8,083 nucleotides of DNA. Source: DASRSS01 sp035656335 (GTDB lineage: Bacteria > Actinomycetota > Actinomycetes > Mycobacteriales > Jatrophihabitantaceae). The DNA lies in NCBI GenBank assembly GCA_035656335.1, contig DASRSS010000141.1, forward strand, positions 1 through 8,083, in the 5' to 3' direction. Below, in pieces: positions 1 through 5,598 of this stretch; within the stretch, counting starts at the first letter, position 1, and every line of letters begins with the position of its first letter. The position numbers were made by a program, and so were the translations under genes. The notes under the pieces are model-generated. The model was not told the DNA's origin, made no database searches, and worked only from the letters and a program-made list of their open reading frames with translations.

Positions 1-71
1 TCGGTCTCATGTCGCCGCGTCTCGCCGAGCGTGGCGGTCGCCGCCGCAACGACGGGGTCGTCGTTCTCCAT
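1..71 (-). CDS. 5' end of an unidentified gene (partial, runs off window)
   Basis: An open frame begins with ATG at 71 and continues leftward to the window edge with no stop, giving 23 codons that start MENDDPVVAAATATLGETRR. The start is supported by a near-ideal Shine-Dalgarno sequence: AAGGAG on the minus strand (78-83), six bases before the ATG. The visible peptide is acidic at first, then alanine/threonine rich. It is too short to assign a family, and no domain can be seen. The reality of the start rests on the ribosome binding site and the uninterrupted frame; the function is unknown. Confidence 0.6.
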   Translation of the reverse strand, partial: MENDDPVVAAATATLGETRRHET

Positions 72-292
72 GCCGTTCTCCTTCGTGGTTCAAGCAACGA
101 CGCTGGCTCCACAGCCAGGGCGAGCCCTGGTCCTAGACCTCGGTGTCCTTCGGGGTCCGCGTTCTTACGCTGACCGTGCTCTGTTCGGTTTTCAGGTCGC
201 CTGGGTCTGCGGCCGCGTGCTTGACACCCTGCGCGCCGTCCGGGGTGGCGCGTGTACGTAGCGGCAGTGCCGCGAATCCTTTCCGGGCGTGA
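72..292. other. Stretch without a supported gene
   Basis: Between the minus-strand start at 71 and the first recognisable plus-strand coding remnant I find no convincing gene. Short open frames exist on both strands, but none has a ribosome binding site or recognisable domain. A perfect TTGACA hexamer lies at 221-226 on the plus strand. I see no acceptable -10 element 16-19 bases after it, so I do not call a promoter. The stretch should hold the promoter of the minus-strand gene and may contain decayed coding sequence continuous with the remnant downstream. Confidence 0.4.
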
Positions 293-487
293 CGCCCTCC
301 CATCTGTGGCGACGCGTTCACTGCGCGTCCGCACGCCGGCTTCGGACTGGCCCGCAAGATGCTCGGCTCGATGCAGCAGTCGGGGACGGGCCTGGTCGAC
401 CGCGCCGGCGTCGTCCGATACGTGGACGTCGTCACTGTGCCGACAGGTGGCTACTCGCACCGGGCGGGCCTGGCCGGGCGACGAGCT
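293..487 (+). pseudogene. Possible C-terminal remnant of a peroxiredoxin-like protein
   Basis: The frame with codons starting at 293 opens just after a TGA at 290-292. It reads a glycine-rich stretch containing GFGLARKMLGSMQQSGTGLV, then DRAGVVRYVDVVTVPTGGY at about 389-445. The pattern small-Gly-Thr-Gly-hydrophobic, Asp-Arg-x-Gly-Val-Val-Arg-Tyr-Val, followed by Pro-x-Gly-x-Tyr, resembles the C-terminal strand-turn-strand end of AhpC/TSA-type peroxiredoxin-like proteins. No start codon with a ribosome binding site and no upstream thioredoxin-fold core with the catalytic cysteine is visible. The frame then runs out of register into the sigma-factor region. If real, it is a decayed fragment; it may equally be a chance frame. 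The family call is from memory and weak. Confidence 0.25.
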
Positions 488-1102
488 CGTCGCGGCGGCC
501 CAGGGCGGCGACGCCGAATCGATCCGCGCGCTGCTCGACGCCTCGCGCCCGCGCGTGCATCGCTTCGCGCACCGTCCGCCTCACCGAGCAGGACGCGGAG
601 GACGCCACCCAGGAAGCCTTGATCATCCTGTACCGGAAGATCGGCACACTGCGCGCGTCCGCGGCGCTGGCCTCCTGGATGTTCCGCATCGTGCGGAACG
701 AATGCCTGCGCGCATCGCCAACGCCCGCCGGTACAAGCACGAGCCACTCGATCCGGTCACCGACGGTGCGCGGGGACCCAGCGCCGAGGCGAGGTGTTCG
801 AGAGGCTGGAGGCCGAGCGTGCCGCGGCCGCTATCGCGGCGCTGCCGGAAGACCAGCGGCGCGTGCGTATCCTGCGGGGCGTGTACGGGTACGGCGGCAG
901 GCAGGTCGCCGACAGCCTGGGGCTCAGCCTTGCCGCGATGAAATCGCGCCTGCATCGCGCGAGAACGTCCTTGCGGAAGGAGTTGCACGAGACCTCCAAC
1001 CCGACGCGCCCTAGCGCTCGGAGCGCACCACGCGCAAGTAGCGGCCCTTCCGCGACGAGAGCCTTTGCGTATCGGCAAGTCGTGCCAACTAGGGGAGACT
1101 AG
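447..1102 (+). pseudogene. ECF-type RNA polymerase sigma factor, broken by three frameshifts
   Basis: Three forward frames together spell one extracytoplasmic-function sigma factor of about 190 residues. From GTG 447 the first frame gives ATRTGRAWPGDELVAAAQGG and runs to about 569. The second (about 568-711) gives region 2 with TEQDAEDATQEALIILYRKI and the -10-recognition stretch ASWMFRIVRNECLR. The first frame resumes (711-791) through NARRYKHEPLDPVTDG. The third (791 onward) gives region 4, including LPEDQRRVRIL and the helix-turn-helix GRQVADSLGLSLAAMKSRLH. Each switch fits a small loss: two bases of a GC repeat near 564-571, one base near 709-712 and one near 789-793. Coding character fades after about 1014, although the last frame stays open to the TAG at 1100-1102. 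The start has only a weak ribosome binding site. It lies directly upstream of the oxidoreductase gene. Decay is the plain reading, but sequencing error in GC-rich DNA is possible. Confidence 0.75.
1091..1097 (+). promoter_or_regulatory. Ribosome binding site of the oxidoreductase gene
   Basis: AGGGGAG lies ten bases before the ATG at 1108 and fixes that start. A second purine run, AGGAAG at 1101-1106, is too close to the ATG to serve well. Confidence 0.6.
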
Positions 1103-1107
1103 GAAGC

Positions 1108-2055
1108 ATGCCGCAGCAGAGCGCCACCAGGAGCCGGGCCGTCCAGTTCGAGACGTTCGGCGGCCCTGCGCTTCTCAAGATCAACGACGTGCCCGTCCCG
1201 GCTGTCGGCCCGACGCAGCTTCGCGTCCGGGTCACCGCCGCGGGGCTGAATCCGATGGACTGGATCATGACCTCCGATCCGGAAACGGCCGCCCGTTTCG
1301 GTTTGAGCCTGCCGTGCGGTTTCGGCACCGACTACGCCGGCGTCGTAGACGAAATCGGCGAGGCCGTAACGGGTTTCGCCGTCGGTGACCGGGTGTTCGG
1401 CGGGGCGCTGTCACGGGCGGTCGCCGACCATGTGTTGATCGACGTTGGCGCGACGATCGCCGCCGGTGGCGACGTGCACCGGACACCAGACGGCGTCGAC
1501 GACCGCACGGCCGCCACCTTGACCATCGCCGGTTGCACCGCCGCCGCCGCGCTCGATGTCGTCAGGCCCGGACCGGGTGACACGCTGCTCGTCGGCGGTG
1601 CCGCCGGCGGCGTCGGCGTGTTCGCCGTGCAGCTCGCCGTCCGCGCGGGTGCAGGGGTGATCGGAACGGGATCGGCATCGTCGGCGGAGGCGCTGCACTC
1701 GCTCGGCGCGGAACCGGTCACATACGGCGACGGTCTTGTTGATCGGGTTCGCGCGCTGGCGCCGGACGGTGTCACGGCCGCGATCGACCTGTTCGGGACG
1801 GACACGGCGCTGGCGGCGCGCGACCTCGGCGTCGCCGACGAACGCATCACGACGATCGCCGGACTGGTCGACGGGATCACGCCGGCGAACGGTGCCAACG
1901 CCGCACCGGGTGCGCTCGAGGAGATCGCCGACCTGGTCGCCGCGGGCGAGGTCCGGGTGCCGATCGCGACCACGTTCCCCGTCGAGCAGATCCGCGAGGC
2001 GGTCGAGCTCCAGGCGGGTAGGCATGTCCACGGCAAGATCGTCATCGAGCTCTGA
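1108..2055 (+). CDS. NADP-dependent zinc-free medium-chain alcohol dehydrogenase / quinone oxidoreductase
   Basis: A 315-residue protein of the medium-chain dehydrogenase/reductase superfamily, of the usual length for the zinc-free quinone-oxidoreductase branch. The N-terminal GroES-like domain (about 1-125) carries the opening RAVQFETFGGPALLKINDVP and the motif AAGLNPMDW (44-52). GFGTDYAGVVDEIG (71-84) and FAVGDRVFG (90-98) follow. The Rossmann fold (about 135-285) has the nucleotide loop GGAAGGVG at 163-170, and the protein ends in the family's HGKIVIEL. The catalytic and structural zinc cysteines of true alcohol dehydrogenases are absent, so it probably reduces quinones, enones or aldehydes with NADPH in the cytosol. 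The substrate is unknown. The AAGGVG loop is typical of NADPH users in this family. The next gene starts six bases after its stop, so the two are probably co-transcribed. The sigma-factor remnant ends five bases upstream. Confidence 0.9.
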   Translation: MPQQSATRSRAVQFETFGGPALLKINDVPVPAVGPTQLRVRVTAAGLNPMDWIMTSDPETAARFGLSLPCGFGTDYAGVVDEIGEAVTGFAVGDRVFGGALSRAVADHVLIDVGATIAAGGDVHRTPDGVDDRTAATLTIAGCTAAAALDVVRPGPGDTLLVGGAAGGVGVFAVQLAVRAGAGVIGTGSASSAEALHSLGAEPVTYGDGLVDRVRALAPDGVTAAIDLFGTDTALAARDLGVADERITTIAGLVDGITPANGANAAPGALEEIADLVAAGEVRVPIATTFPVEQIREAVELQAGRHVHGKIVIEL

Positions 2056-2061
2056 CCGCGC

Positions 2062-2799
2062 ATGGAGACGCAGCCGTCGTGGCCCTCGGGGATCGCCGCG
2101 CTGGACGCGGTGATTGCGGAGGCGATCGGACGCGGCCATCGCAAGGATCCGGTCGCACCGCGTTCGGGCGGCCCGGCCGGCAACGCCCGGCTGACGTCGT
2201 GGGCGGGGCTGGCGCTGCTGGTCGTGATCGTCGCCGAACTGGTGACGCTGCTGAACGTCTCCGGCCTGATTCGCTGGCACGTCGGCATCGGCATCGTGCT
2301 GACCGTGCTGGCACTGCTGAAGACCGCGAGCACCGGCTGGCGCATCGTGCGCTACTACACCGGTGCCGCGACGTACGGCGCCGCCGGACCGCCGCCGACG
2401 GTGCTGCGACTGCTCGGTCCACTGGTCATCGTGTCGACGCTCGGCGTGCTCGGTTCGGGATACGCGCTGACCGTGATCGGGCAGCGCGCCAGCGAGAGCA
2501 CCCTGTTCGCCGTTCTCGGCTACCGGGTCAGCCCGCTGACGCTGCACCAGGGCTTCTTCATCCTGTTCGCGGTCGTGACCGGGCTGCACCTGCTGGCGCG
2601 CTTCACGCCGGCCGCGCTGCTCGTCAGCGGCCGCGCCGCGCCTGCCGCGGTACCCGGCCGGCCGGGCCGGATCGTCGTGCTGGTCGCGACGGCGCTGGCC
2701 GGCCTCGTCGCCGTGCTGCTGCTGGTGCCCACGGTCAGCGGCTGGCACCGCCACGACCGGTTCCACGTCCGCACCGGCCACGGTTACGTGAGCAGGTAG
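2062..2799 (+). CDS. Five-helix membrane protein, cytochrome b561-like (putative heme protein)
   Basis: A 245-residue protein with an approximately 45-residue cytoplasmic-looking N-terminus and five hydrophobic segments at about 45-67, 72-88, 114-136, 160-180 and 203-226. Histidines sit at or in the membrane: His73 (RWHVGIGI), His162 (TLHQGFF) and His176 (GLHLLAR). Conserved-looking basic/aromatic loops (KTASTGWRIVRYYTG at 87-101, then GPPPTVLRLLGP) follow helix 2. Paired histidines on neighbouring helices are the hallmark of cytochrome b561/ferric-reductase-like diheme proteins, so heme binding and transmembrane electron transfer are plausible but inferred. The short C-terminal tail is histidine rich (GWHRHDRFHVRTGHGY). 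It starts six bases after the oxidoreductase stop with only a distant GAG as ribosome binding site, so translational coupling is likely. I cannot give a gene symbol. A non-heme membrane protein of unknown function remains the alternative. Confidence 0.8.
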   Translation: METQPSWPSGIAALDAVIAEAIGRGHRKDPVAPRSGGPAGNARLTSWAGLALLVVIVAELVTLLNVSGLIRWHVGIGIVLTVLALLKTASTGWRIVRYYTGAATYGAAGPPPTVLRLLGPLVIVSTLGVLGSGYALTVIGQRASESTLFAVLGYRVSPLTLHQGFFILFAVVTGLHLLARFTPAALLVSGRAAPAAVPGRPGRIVVLVATALAGLVAVLLLVPTVSGWHRHDRFHVRTGHGYVSR

Positions 2800-2845
2800 C
2801 CGACCCGGCCGTCGCGCTGGAAACCTCCCGGACATCTTGCTCGGC

Positions 2846-2865
2846 GATACTGGGGACGTCACCAG
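2846..2865 (+). promoter_or_regulatory. Possible -10 element and near-palindrome upstream of mgsA
   Basis: In the 87-base gap before mgsA, GATACT (2846-2851) is a partial -10 match. It is overlapped by CTGGGGACGTCACCAG (2850-2865), an inverted repeat with seven of eight pairs matching, centred 22-37 bases before the ATG. No good -35 lies at the right distance. A GC-rich palindrome with one mismatch is expected by chance a few times in a window this size, so this is a weak operator candidate. Confidence 0.2.
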
Positions 2866-2886
2866 CTCCGACGACGGGACGCAGCG

Positions 2887-3327
2887 ATGACCTCCAGCCG
2901 GCACATTGCACTGGTTGCACACGACAACAAGAAGGCCGAGCTGCTCTCCTGGGCCGACTACAACCGGCTGACCCTGAGCCAGCACGTCCTCTACGCCACC
3001 GGCACCACCGGGACGATGCTGGAGTTCGAGCTGGGGCTGGCCGTCGCCCGGTTTCTGAGCGGGCCGGTCGGCGGCGACCAGCAGATCGGCTCGAAGATCG
3101 CCGAGGGCGTGCTGGACACGCTGATCTTCTTCTGGGACCCGCTCGAGCCGCAGCCGCACGACCCGGACGTGAAGGCGCTGCTGCGGCTGGCGACGGTATG
3201 GAACATCCCGGTCGCCATGAACCTCGCGACCGCGGACCTGCTGATCTCCTCGCCGCTGTTCGCGAACGGCTACCGCGGTGTCCGTCCGAGCCTCGGCGCG
3301 CGTGATCACCGCACCCTGCTGACCTGA
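2887..3327 (+). CDS. mgsA: Methylglyoxal synthase
   Basis: Converts dihydroxyacetone phosphate to methylglyoxal and phosphate, a bypass that relieves sugar-phosphate build-up when phosphate is short. The 146-residue protein matches the E. coli enzyme along nearly its whole length: ALVAHDNKK, QHVLYATGTTG, LSGPVGGDQQIG, LIFFWDPL, PHDPDVKALLRLATVWNIPV and a final NLATADLLISSP. Every residue known to matter is present at a constant offset of seven from E. coli numbering: His12 (His19), Asp13 (Asp20), Asp64 (catalytic Asp71), Asp84 (Asp91), His91 (His98) and Asp94 (Asp101). The start lies just before the conserved first strand; upstream there is a weak GACGGGA (2873-2879). It follows the membrane-protein gene by 87 bases on the same strand and may have its own promoter. 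It ends three bases from the convergent kdpE stop. The function is very secure; why it sits next to a potassium module is not known. Confidence 0.97.
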   Translation: MTSSRHIALVAHDNKKAELLSWADYNRLTLSQHVLYATGTTGTMLEFELGLAVARFLSGPVGGDQQIGSKIAEGVLDTLIFFWDPLEPQPHDPDVKALLRLATVWNIPVAMNLATADLLISSPLFANGYRGVRPSLGARDHRTLLT

Positions 3328-3330
3328 CGA

Positions 3331-4008
3331 TCAGTCGCTGAAGCGGTAGCCCATGCCGGGCTCGGTGAGCAGATAGCGCGGTCGCGACGGATCGGGTTCG
3401 AGCTTGCGCCGCAACTGGGCGATGTACACCCGCAGGTAGTGGGTCTCGGTGTGGTACTCGGGGCCCCAGACCTGCTGCAGCAACTGTAAGCGGCTGACCA
3501 GGCGGCCCCGGTTGCGTGCGAGCGTCTCGAGCAGTTGCCATTCCGTCGGGGTGAGCCGAACCGGAGCGCCACTTGTCAGCCGGACGAGCTTGGCCTGCAG
3601 GTCAAGGCGGAAGTCGGCGGTCTCGATGACGGGGGCGCCGGTGCTGGCGGGGATCCGGCGCGTCGCGGCGCGCAGGCGGGCGAGCAACTCGTCCATGCCG
3701 AAGGGCTTGGTCACGTAGTCGTCCGCGCCGGCGTCGAGCGCCTCGACCTTCTGCGCCTCCTGATCGCGCGCCGACAGCACGATGATCGGCACGCTCGACC
3801 AGCCGCGAACGCCGCGAATCACGTCGGCGCCTTCCATGTCCGGCAGGCCGAGGTCGACGATCACCGCGTCGGGGTGTTCGCGCGCGACCGCGCTCAGCCC
3901 GGCGCCGCCGTCCCCGGCGGTCGCGACGCGGTAGTCGCGGGCCGACAGGTTGATGCGCAGCGCGCGCAGCAGGTCGGCGTCGTCGTCGATGACAAGGACG
4001 CTGGTCAC
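3331..4008 (-). CDS. kdpE: KdpE-type response regulator (OmpR/PhoB family)
   Basis: A 225-residue two-component transcription factor. The receiver domain (about 1-118) has the acidic pocket IDDD (7-10), phospho-acceptor Asp52 (VDLGLPD), Ser79 in VLSAR and Lys101 in TKPFG. The winged-helix DNA-binding domain (about 128-225) shows LTPTEWQLLETLARNRGRLV, the recognition-helix stretch THYLRVYIAQLRRKLE and the terminal RYLLTEPGMGYRF, which is closest to KdpE among OmpR-family regulators. The GTG start at 4008 overlaps the kinase gene's stop by four bases (GTGA). It has GGAG at 4015-4018, so the pair is translationally coupled. Inference: it binds the tandem repeats between the kinase gene and the divergent kimA and activates potassium uptake in response to the kinase. 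No kdpFABC genes are visible here, so the Kdp name describes sequence family, not a proven target. Confidence 0.93.
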   Translation of the reverse strand: MTSVLVIDDDADLLRALRINLSARDYRVATAGDGGAGLSAVAREHPDAVIVDLGLPDMEGADVIRGVRGWSSVPIIVLSARDQEAQKVEALDAGADDYVTKPFGMDELLARLRAATRRIPASTGAPVIETADFRLDLQAKLVRLTSGAPVRLTPTEWQLLETLARNRGRLVSRLQLLQQVWGPEYHTETHYLRVYIAQLRRKLEPDPSRPRYLLTEPGMGYRFSD

Positions 4009-5465
4009 GGCCGGCTCCGAGCCGGATGCCGCGCCGCTCGGGACACGGGCACGTCGACCCGCATCGTGAGGCCGCCGCCATCGGTGTCGAGAACGCTGAG
4101 CCGCGCGCCCATGGCCTCGGCAAAGCCTTTCGCGACCGCGAGGCCGAGCCCGACGCCGCCGGCGGGCCGGCGGTCACCGAGCTGCTGGAACGGCTCGAAG
4201 ATCCGCTCGCGGTCGGCCGCCGGCACACCCTCGCCGTGGTCGATCACGCTGATCGCGACCGTCGACGGGCCGTCTACGCACTCGGCACGGACGCTCGGTG
4301 GACGCGCCGGCGGTGAGTACCGAAGCGCGTTCGCGAACAGGTTCGCCAGCACCCGTTCGAGCAGTACCGGGTCGGCGCAGACGAGGGGCAGGTCCTCGGG
4401 CACATCGACGATCAAGTGAGCGGCACCGTCCAGGCCGCGGGCCGCGAGCGGGACGATCTCGTCCAGCGCCACCGAGCGGATGAACGGCTCGACGGCGCCG
4501 GTGTGGATCCGGCTCATGTCGAGCAGGTTCGCGATCAGCGCGGTGAGCCGATCGGCACCGTCTTCGATCGTCGCGAGCAGGGCGTCCCGGTCGGCGTCCG
4601 TCCAGGTGATGTCGTGTTGCCGCAACGTGCTCACCGACGCCTTGACCGACGCGAGCGGTGTACGCAGGTCGTGGCTCACCGCGGCGAGCAACGCCGTCCG
4701 CATCCGGTTCGCCGCCGACAGTGCCTCGCTCTGTTCGGCCTGGATCCGCAGCCGGTGTCGCACGCGGGCCGCGGCGGCCTGCGCGGCGAACCCGTCGAGC
4801 ACCCGGTCGCCGACCGCGCCGGGTTCGACCTGCACGACCAGGCGCAGCGTCGCTCCGGCGGGGAGAACGGTCGTCGCGCCGCCGTCGGATGCGCCGGCAC
4901 TGGCCAGCAGGATCCAGCCGTCGTCGGCGCGCTCCTCTAACCGCGCAGCCAGGCCGAGCGTGTCGTGCAGATGGTCGAGGACGGCCTGCGGGCTGTCGTC
5001 GCCGGCGAGCACGGTGCGCGCGAGACCGAGGAGGACGTCGGCTTCGGCGGCCCGCGCGGCCGCGAGCGCGCCGGCACGGGCCGCGCGGTGCACGACCGCG
5101 CTGACGGTGACGGCGGTGGCGATGAACAGGCACAGCGCCAACACGTTCGTGGGCGCGTCGACGTTCCAGGTGTGCAGCGGCGGGGTGAAGTACCAGTTGA
5201 GCAGCAACCCGGCCGCGAGCGCGGCGAGGACGGACGGCCACAGCCCGCCGACGAGCGTCACCAGCACGACCACGAGCAGGTAGAGCAGCAGCTCGTCGAC
5301 GAGTTCGAGCCGTCCGTGCGCGAAGTTCAGGACTGCGGTCAGGCCGGGCAGGGCCAGGGCGGCCAGCAGCATGCCCAGGACCAGGCGGCGGCGGCCGACC
5401 CCGACGGTACGGCGCGCCGGCTTGCGCAGCAGCGTCGATCGCAGGACGTCCGAACGTACGACCAC
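4005..5465 (-). CDS. kdpD: Short KdpD-type sensor histidine kinase lacking the N-terminal KdpD/USP domains
   Basis: A 486-residue membrane kinase; classical KdpD proteins are close to 900. After about 25 basic residues come four membrane segments (about 28-47, 57-73, 75-90, 105-125). The turn WYFTPPLHTW (91-100) marks the DUF4118 domain. A GAF-like linker follows (about 140-235). Then comes the kinase core: His265 in SHDLRTP, the N box with Asn375 and Asn379 (LANLFANALRYSP), DHGEGVP (409-415), FEPF (423-426) and GGVGLGLAVAKG (437-448). The cytoplasmic N-terminal KdpD domain with its Walker-type loop and the USP domain, which binds c-di-AMP in Staphylococcus KdpD, are absent. No frame for them exists upstream, because the divergent kimA begins 134 bases away. 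The start is GTG 5465, with GAAGGGA (5479-5485) rather far upstream. It is co-transcribed with kdpE. The signal sensed is unknown; turgor or potassium through the membrane domain is a guess. Confidence 0.92.
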   Translation of the reverse strand: MVVRSDVLRSTLLRKPARRTVGVGRRRLVLGMLLAALALPGLTAVLNFAHGRLELVDELLLYLLVVVLVTLVGGLWPSVLAALAAGLLLNWYFTPPLHTWNVDAPTNVLALCLFIATAVTVSAVVHRAARAGALAAARAAEADVLLGLARTVLAGDDSPQAVLDHLHDTLGLAARLEERADDGWILLASAGASDGGATTVLPAGATLRLVVQVEPGAVGDRVLDGFAAQAAAARVRHRLRIQAEQSEALSAANRMRTALLAAVSHDLRTPLASVKASVSTLRQHDITWTDADRDALLATIEDGADRLTALIANLLDMSRIHTGAVEPFIRSVALDEIVPLAARGLDGAAHLIVDVPEDLPLVCADPVLLERVLANLFANALRYSPPARPPSVRAECVDGPSTVAISVIDHGEGVPAADRERIFEPFQQLGDRRPAGGVGLGLAVAKGFAEAMGARLSVLDTDGGGLTMRVDVPVSRAARHPARSRP

Positions 5466-5480
5466 GCGTCAAGTGTGGTC
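5460..5480 (-). promoter_or_regulatory. Inverted repeat over the kinase start codon
   Basis: GACCAC (5460-5465) and GTGGTC (5475-5480) form a perfect six-base inverted repeat with a nine-base spacer. In the minus-strand mRNA the 3' arm contains the GUG start, and the 5' arm overlaps the last bases of the GAAGGGA ribosome binding site. A hairpin there could limit translation of the kinase, or the repeat could be a protein site. Both ideas are inference from position alone. Confidence 0.25.
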
Positions 5481-5514
5481 CCTTCGCCGAGCACGTCGAG
5501 CCGCTGCCGGGATC

Positions 5515-5553
5515 TTTACGGAATCCTTGCGGTCGGCGCCCGGTCCTTGACGG
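5515..5553 (+). promoter_or_regulatory. Tandem heptamers, probable KdpE operator
   Basis: TTTACGG (5515-5521), CTTGCGG (5526-5532) and TTGACGG (5547-5553) are direct repeats starting 11 and then 21 bases apart, that is one and two helical turns. The skipped turn (5537-5543, CGCCCGG) keeps only the final CGG. OmpR-family regulators bind direct repeats spaced by one turn, and E. coli KdpE recognises T-rich TTTA/TTTACA-type repeats, so the array suits the neighbouring KdpE. It lies about 45-83 bases before the kimA start, where an activator would sit. It is also 50-88 bases upstream of the kinase start, so it could autoregulate that operon. Confidence 0.5.
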
Positions 5554-5584
5554 TTTCGCGGCGGATTTGCGCTCCGGCGCTGGC

Positions 5585-5590
5585 TACCGT
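5585..5590 (+). promoter_or_regulatory. Putative -10 element for a leaderless kimA transcript
   Basis: TACCGT fits the actinobacterial TANNNT pattern and ends eight bases before the GTG at 5599, so transcription would begin at or next to the start codon. No Shine-Dalgarno sequence precedes that GTG, which agrees with leaderless translation. The matching -35 position (about 5562-5567, CGGATT) is poor, as expected for an activator-dependent promoter. Confidence 0.4.
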
Positions 5591-5598
5591 CGCACCAC

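Noticed and set aside
221..226. Perfect TTGACA as a -35 element
   Set aside because: No TANNNT-like hexamer lies 16-19 bases downstream, and no intact gene follows closely.
31..261. Small plus-strand open frame at the left end
   Set aside because: No ribosome binding site or recognisable domain. It runs antisense to the better-supported minus-strand start at 71, and third-position base use is not gene-like.
2640..2675. GC-rich self-complementary run (ccggccggccgggccgg type) as a terminator
   Set aside because: It lies inside the membrane-protein coding sequence, has no T-run, and such runs are common by chance in DNA this GC-rich.
2079..3305. Plus-strand open frame of about 400 codons overlapping the membrane-protein gene and mgsA in another frame
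   Set aside because: Arginine/alanine-rich shadow; it would replace two well-supported proteins with unrecognisable sequence.
1411..3309. Very long minus-strand open frame (over 600 codons) opposite the oxidoreductase, membrane protein and mgsA genes
   Set aside because: Its translation is arginine/glutamine/histidine-rich low-complexity sequence without any domain. It is the expected antisense shadow of G/C-ending codons, and the plus-strand genes there are clearly recognisable.
5547..5552. TTGACG as the -35 element of kimA
   Set aside because: The only good -10 (5585-5590) is 32 bases away. The hexamer fits better as part of the phased heptamer array.
5466..5598. ydaO/kimA-type c-di-AMP riboswitch in front of kimA
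   Set aside because: The gap is too short, and I see none of the paired elements expected; the likely transcript start is at the GTG itself.
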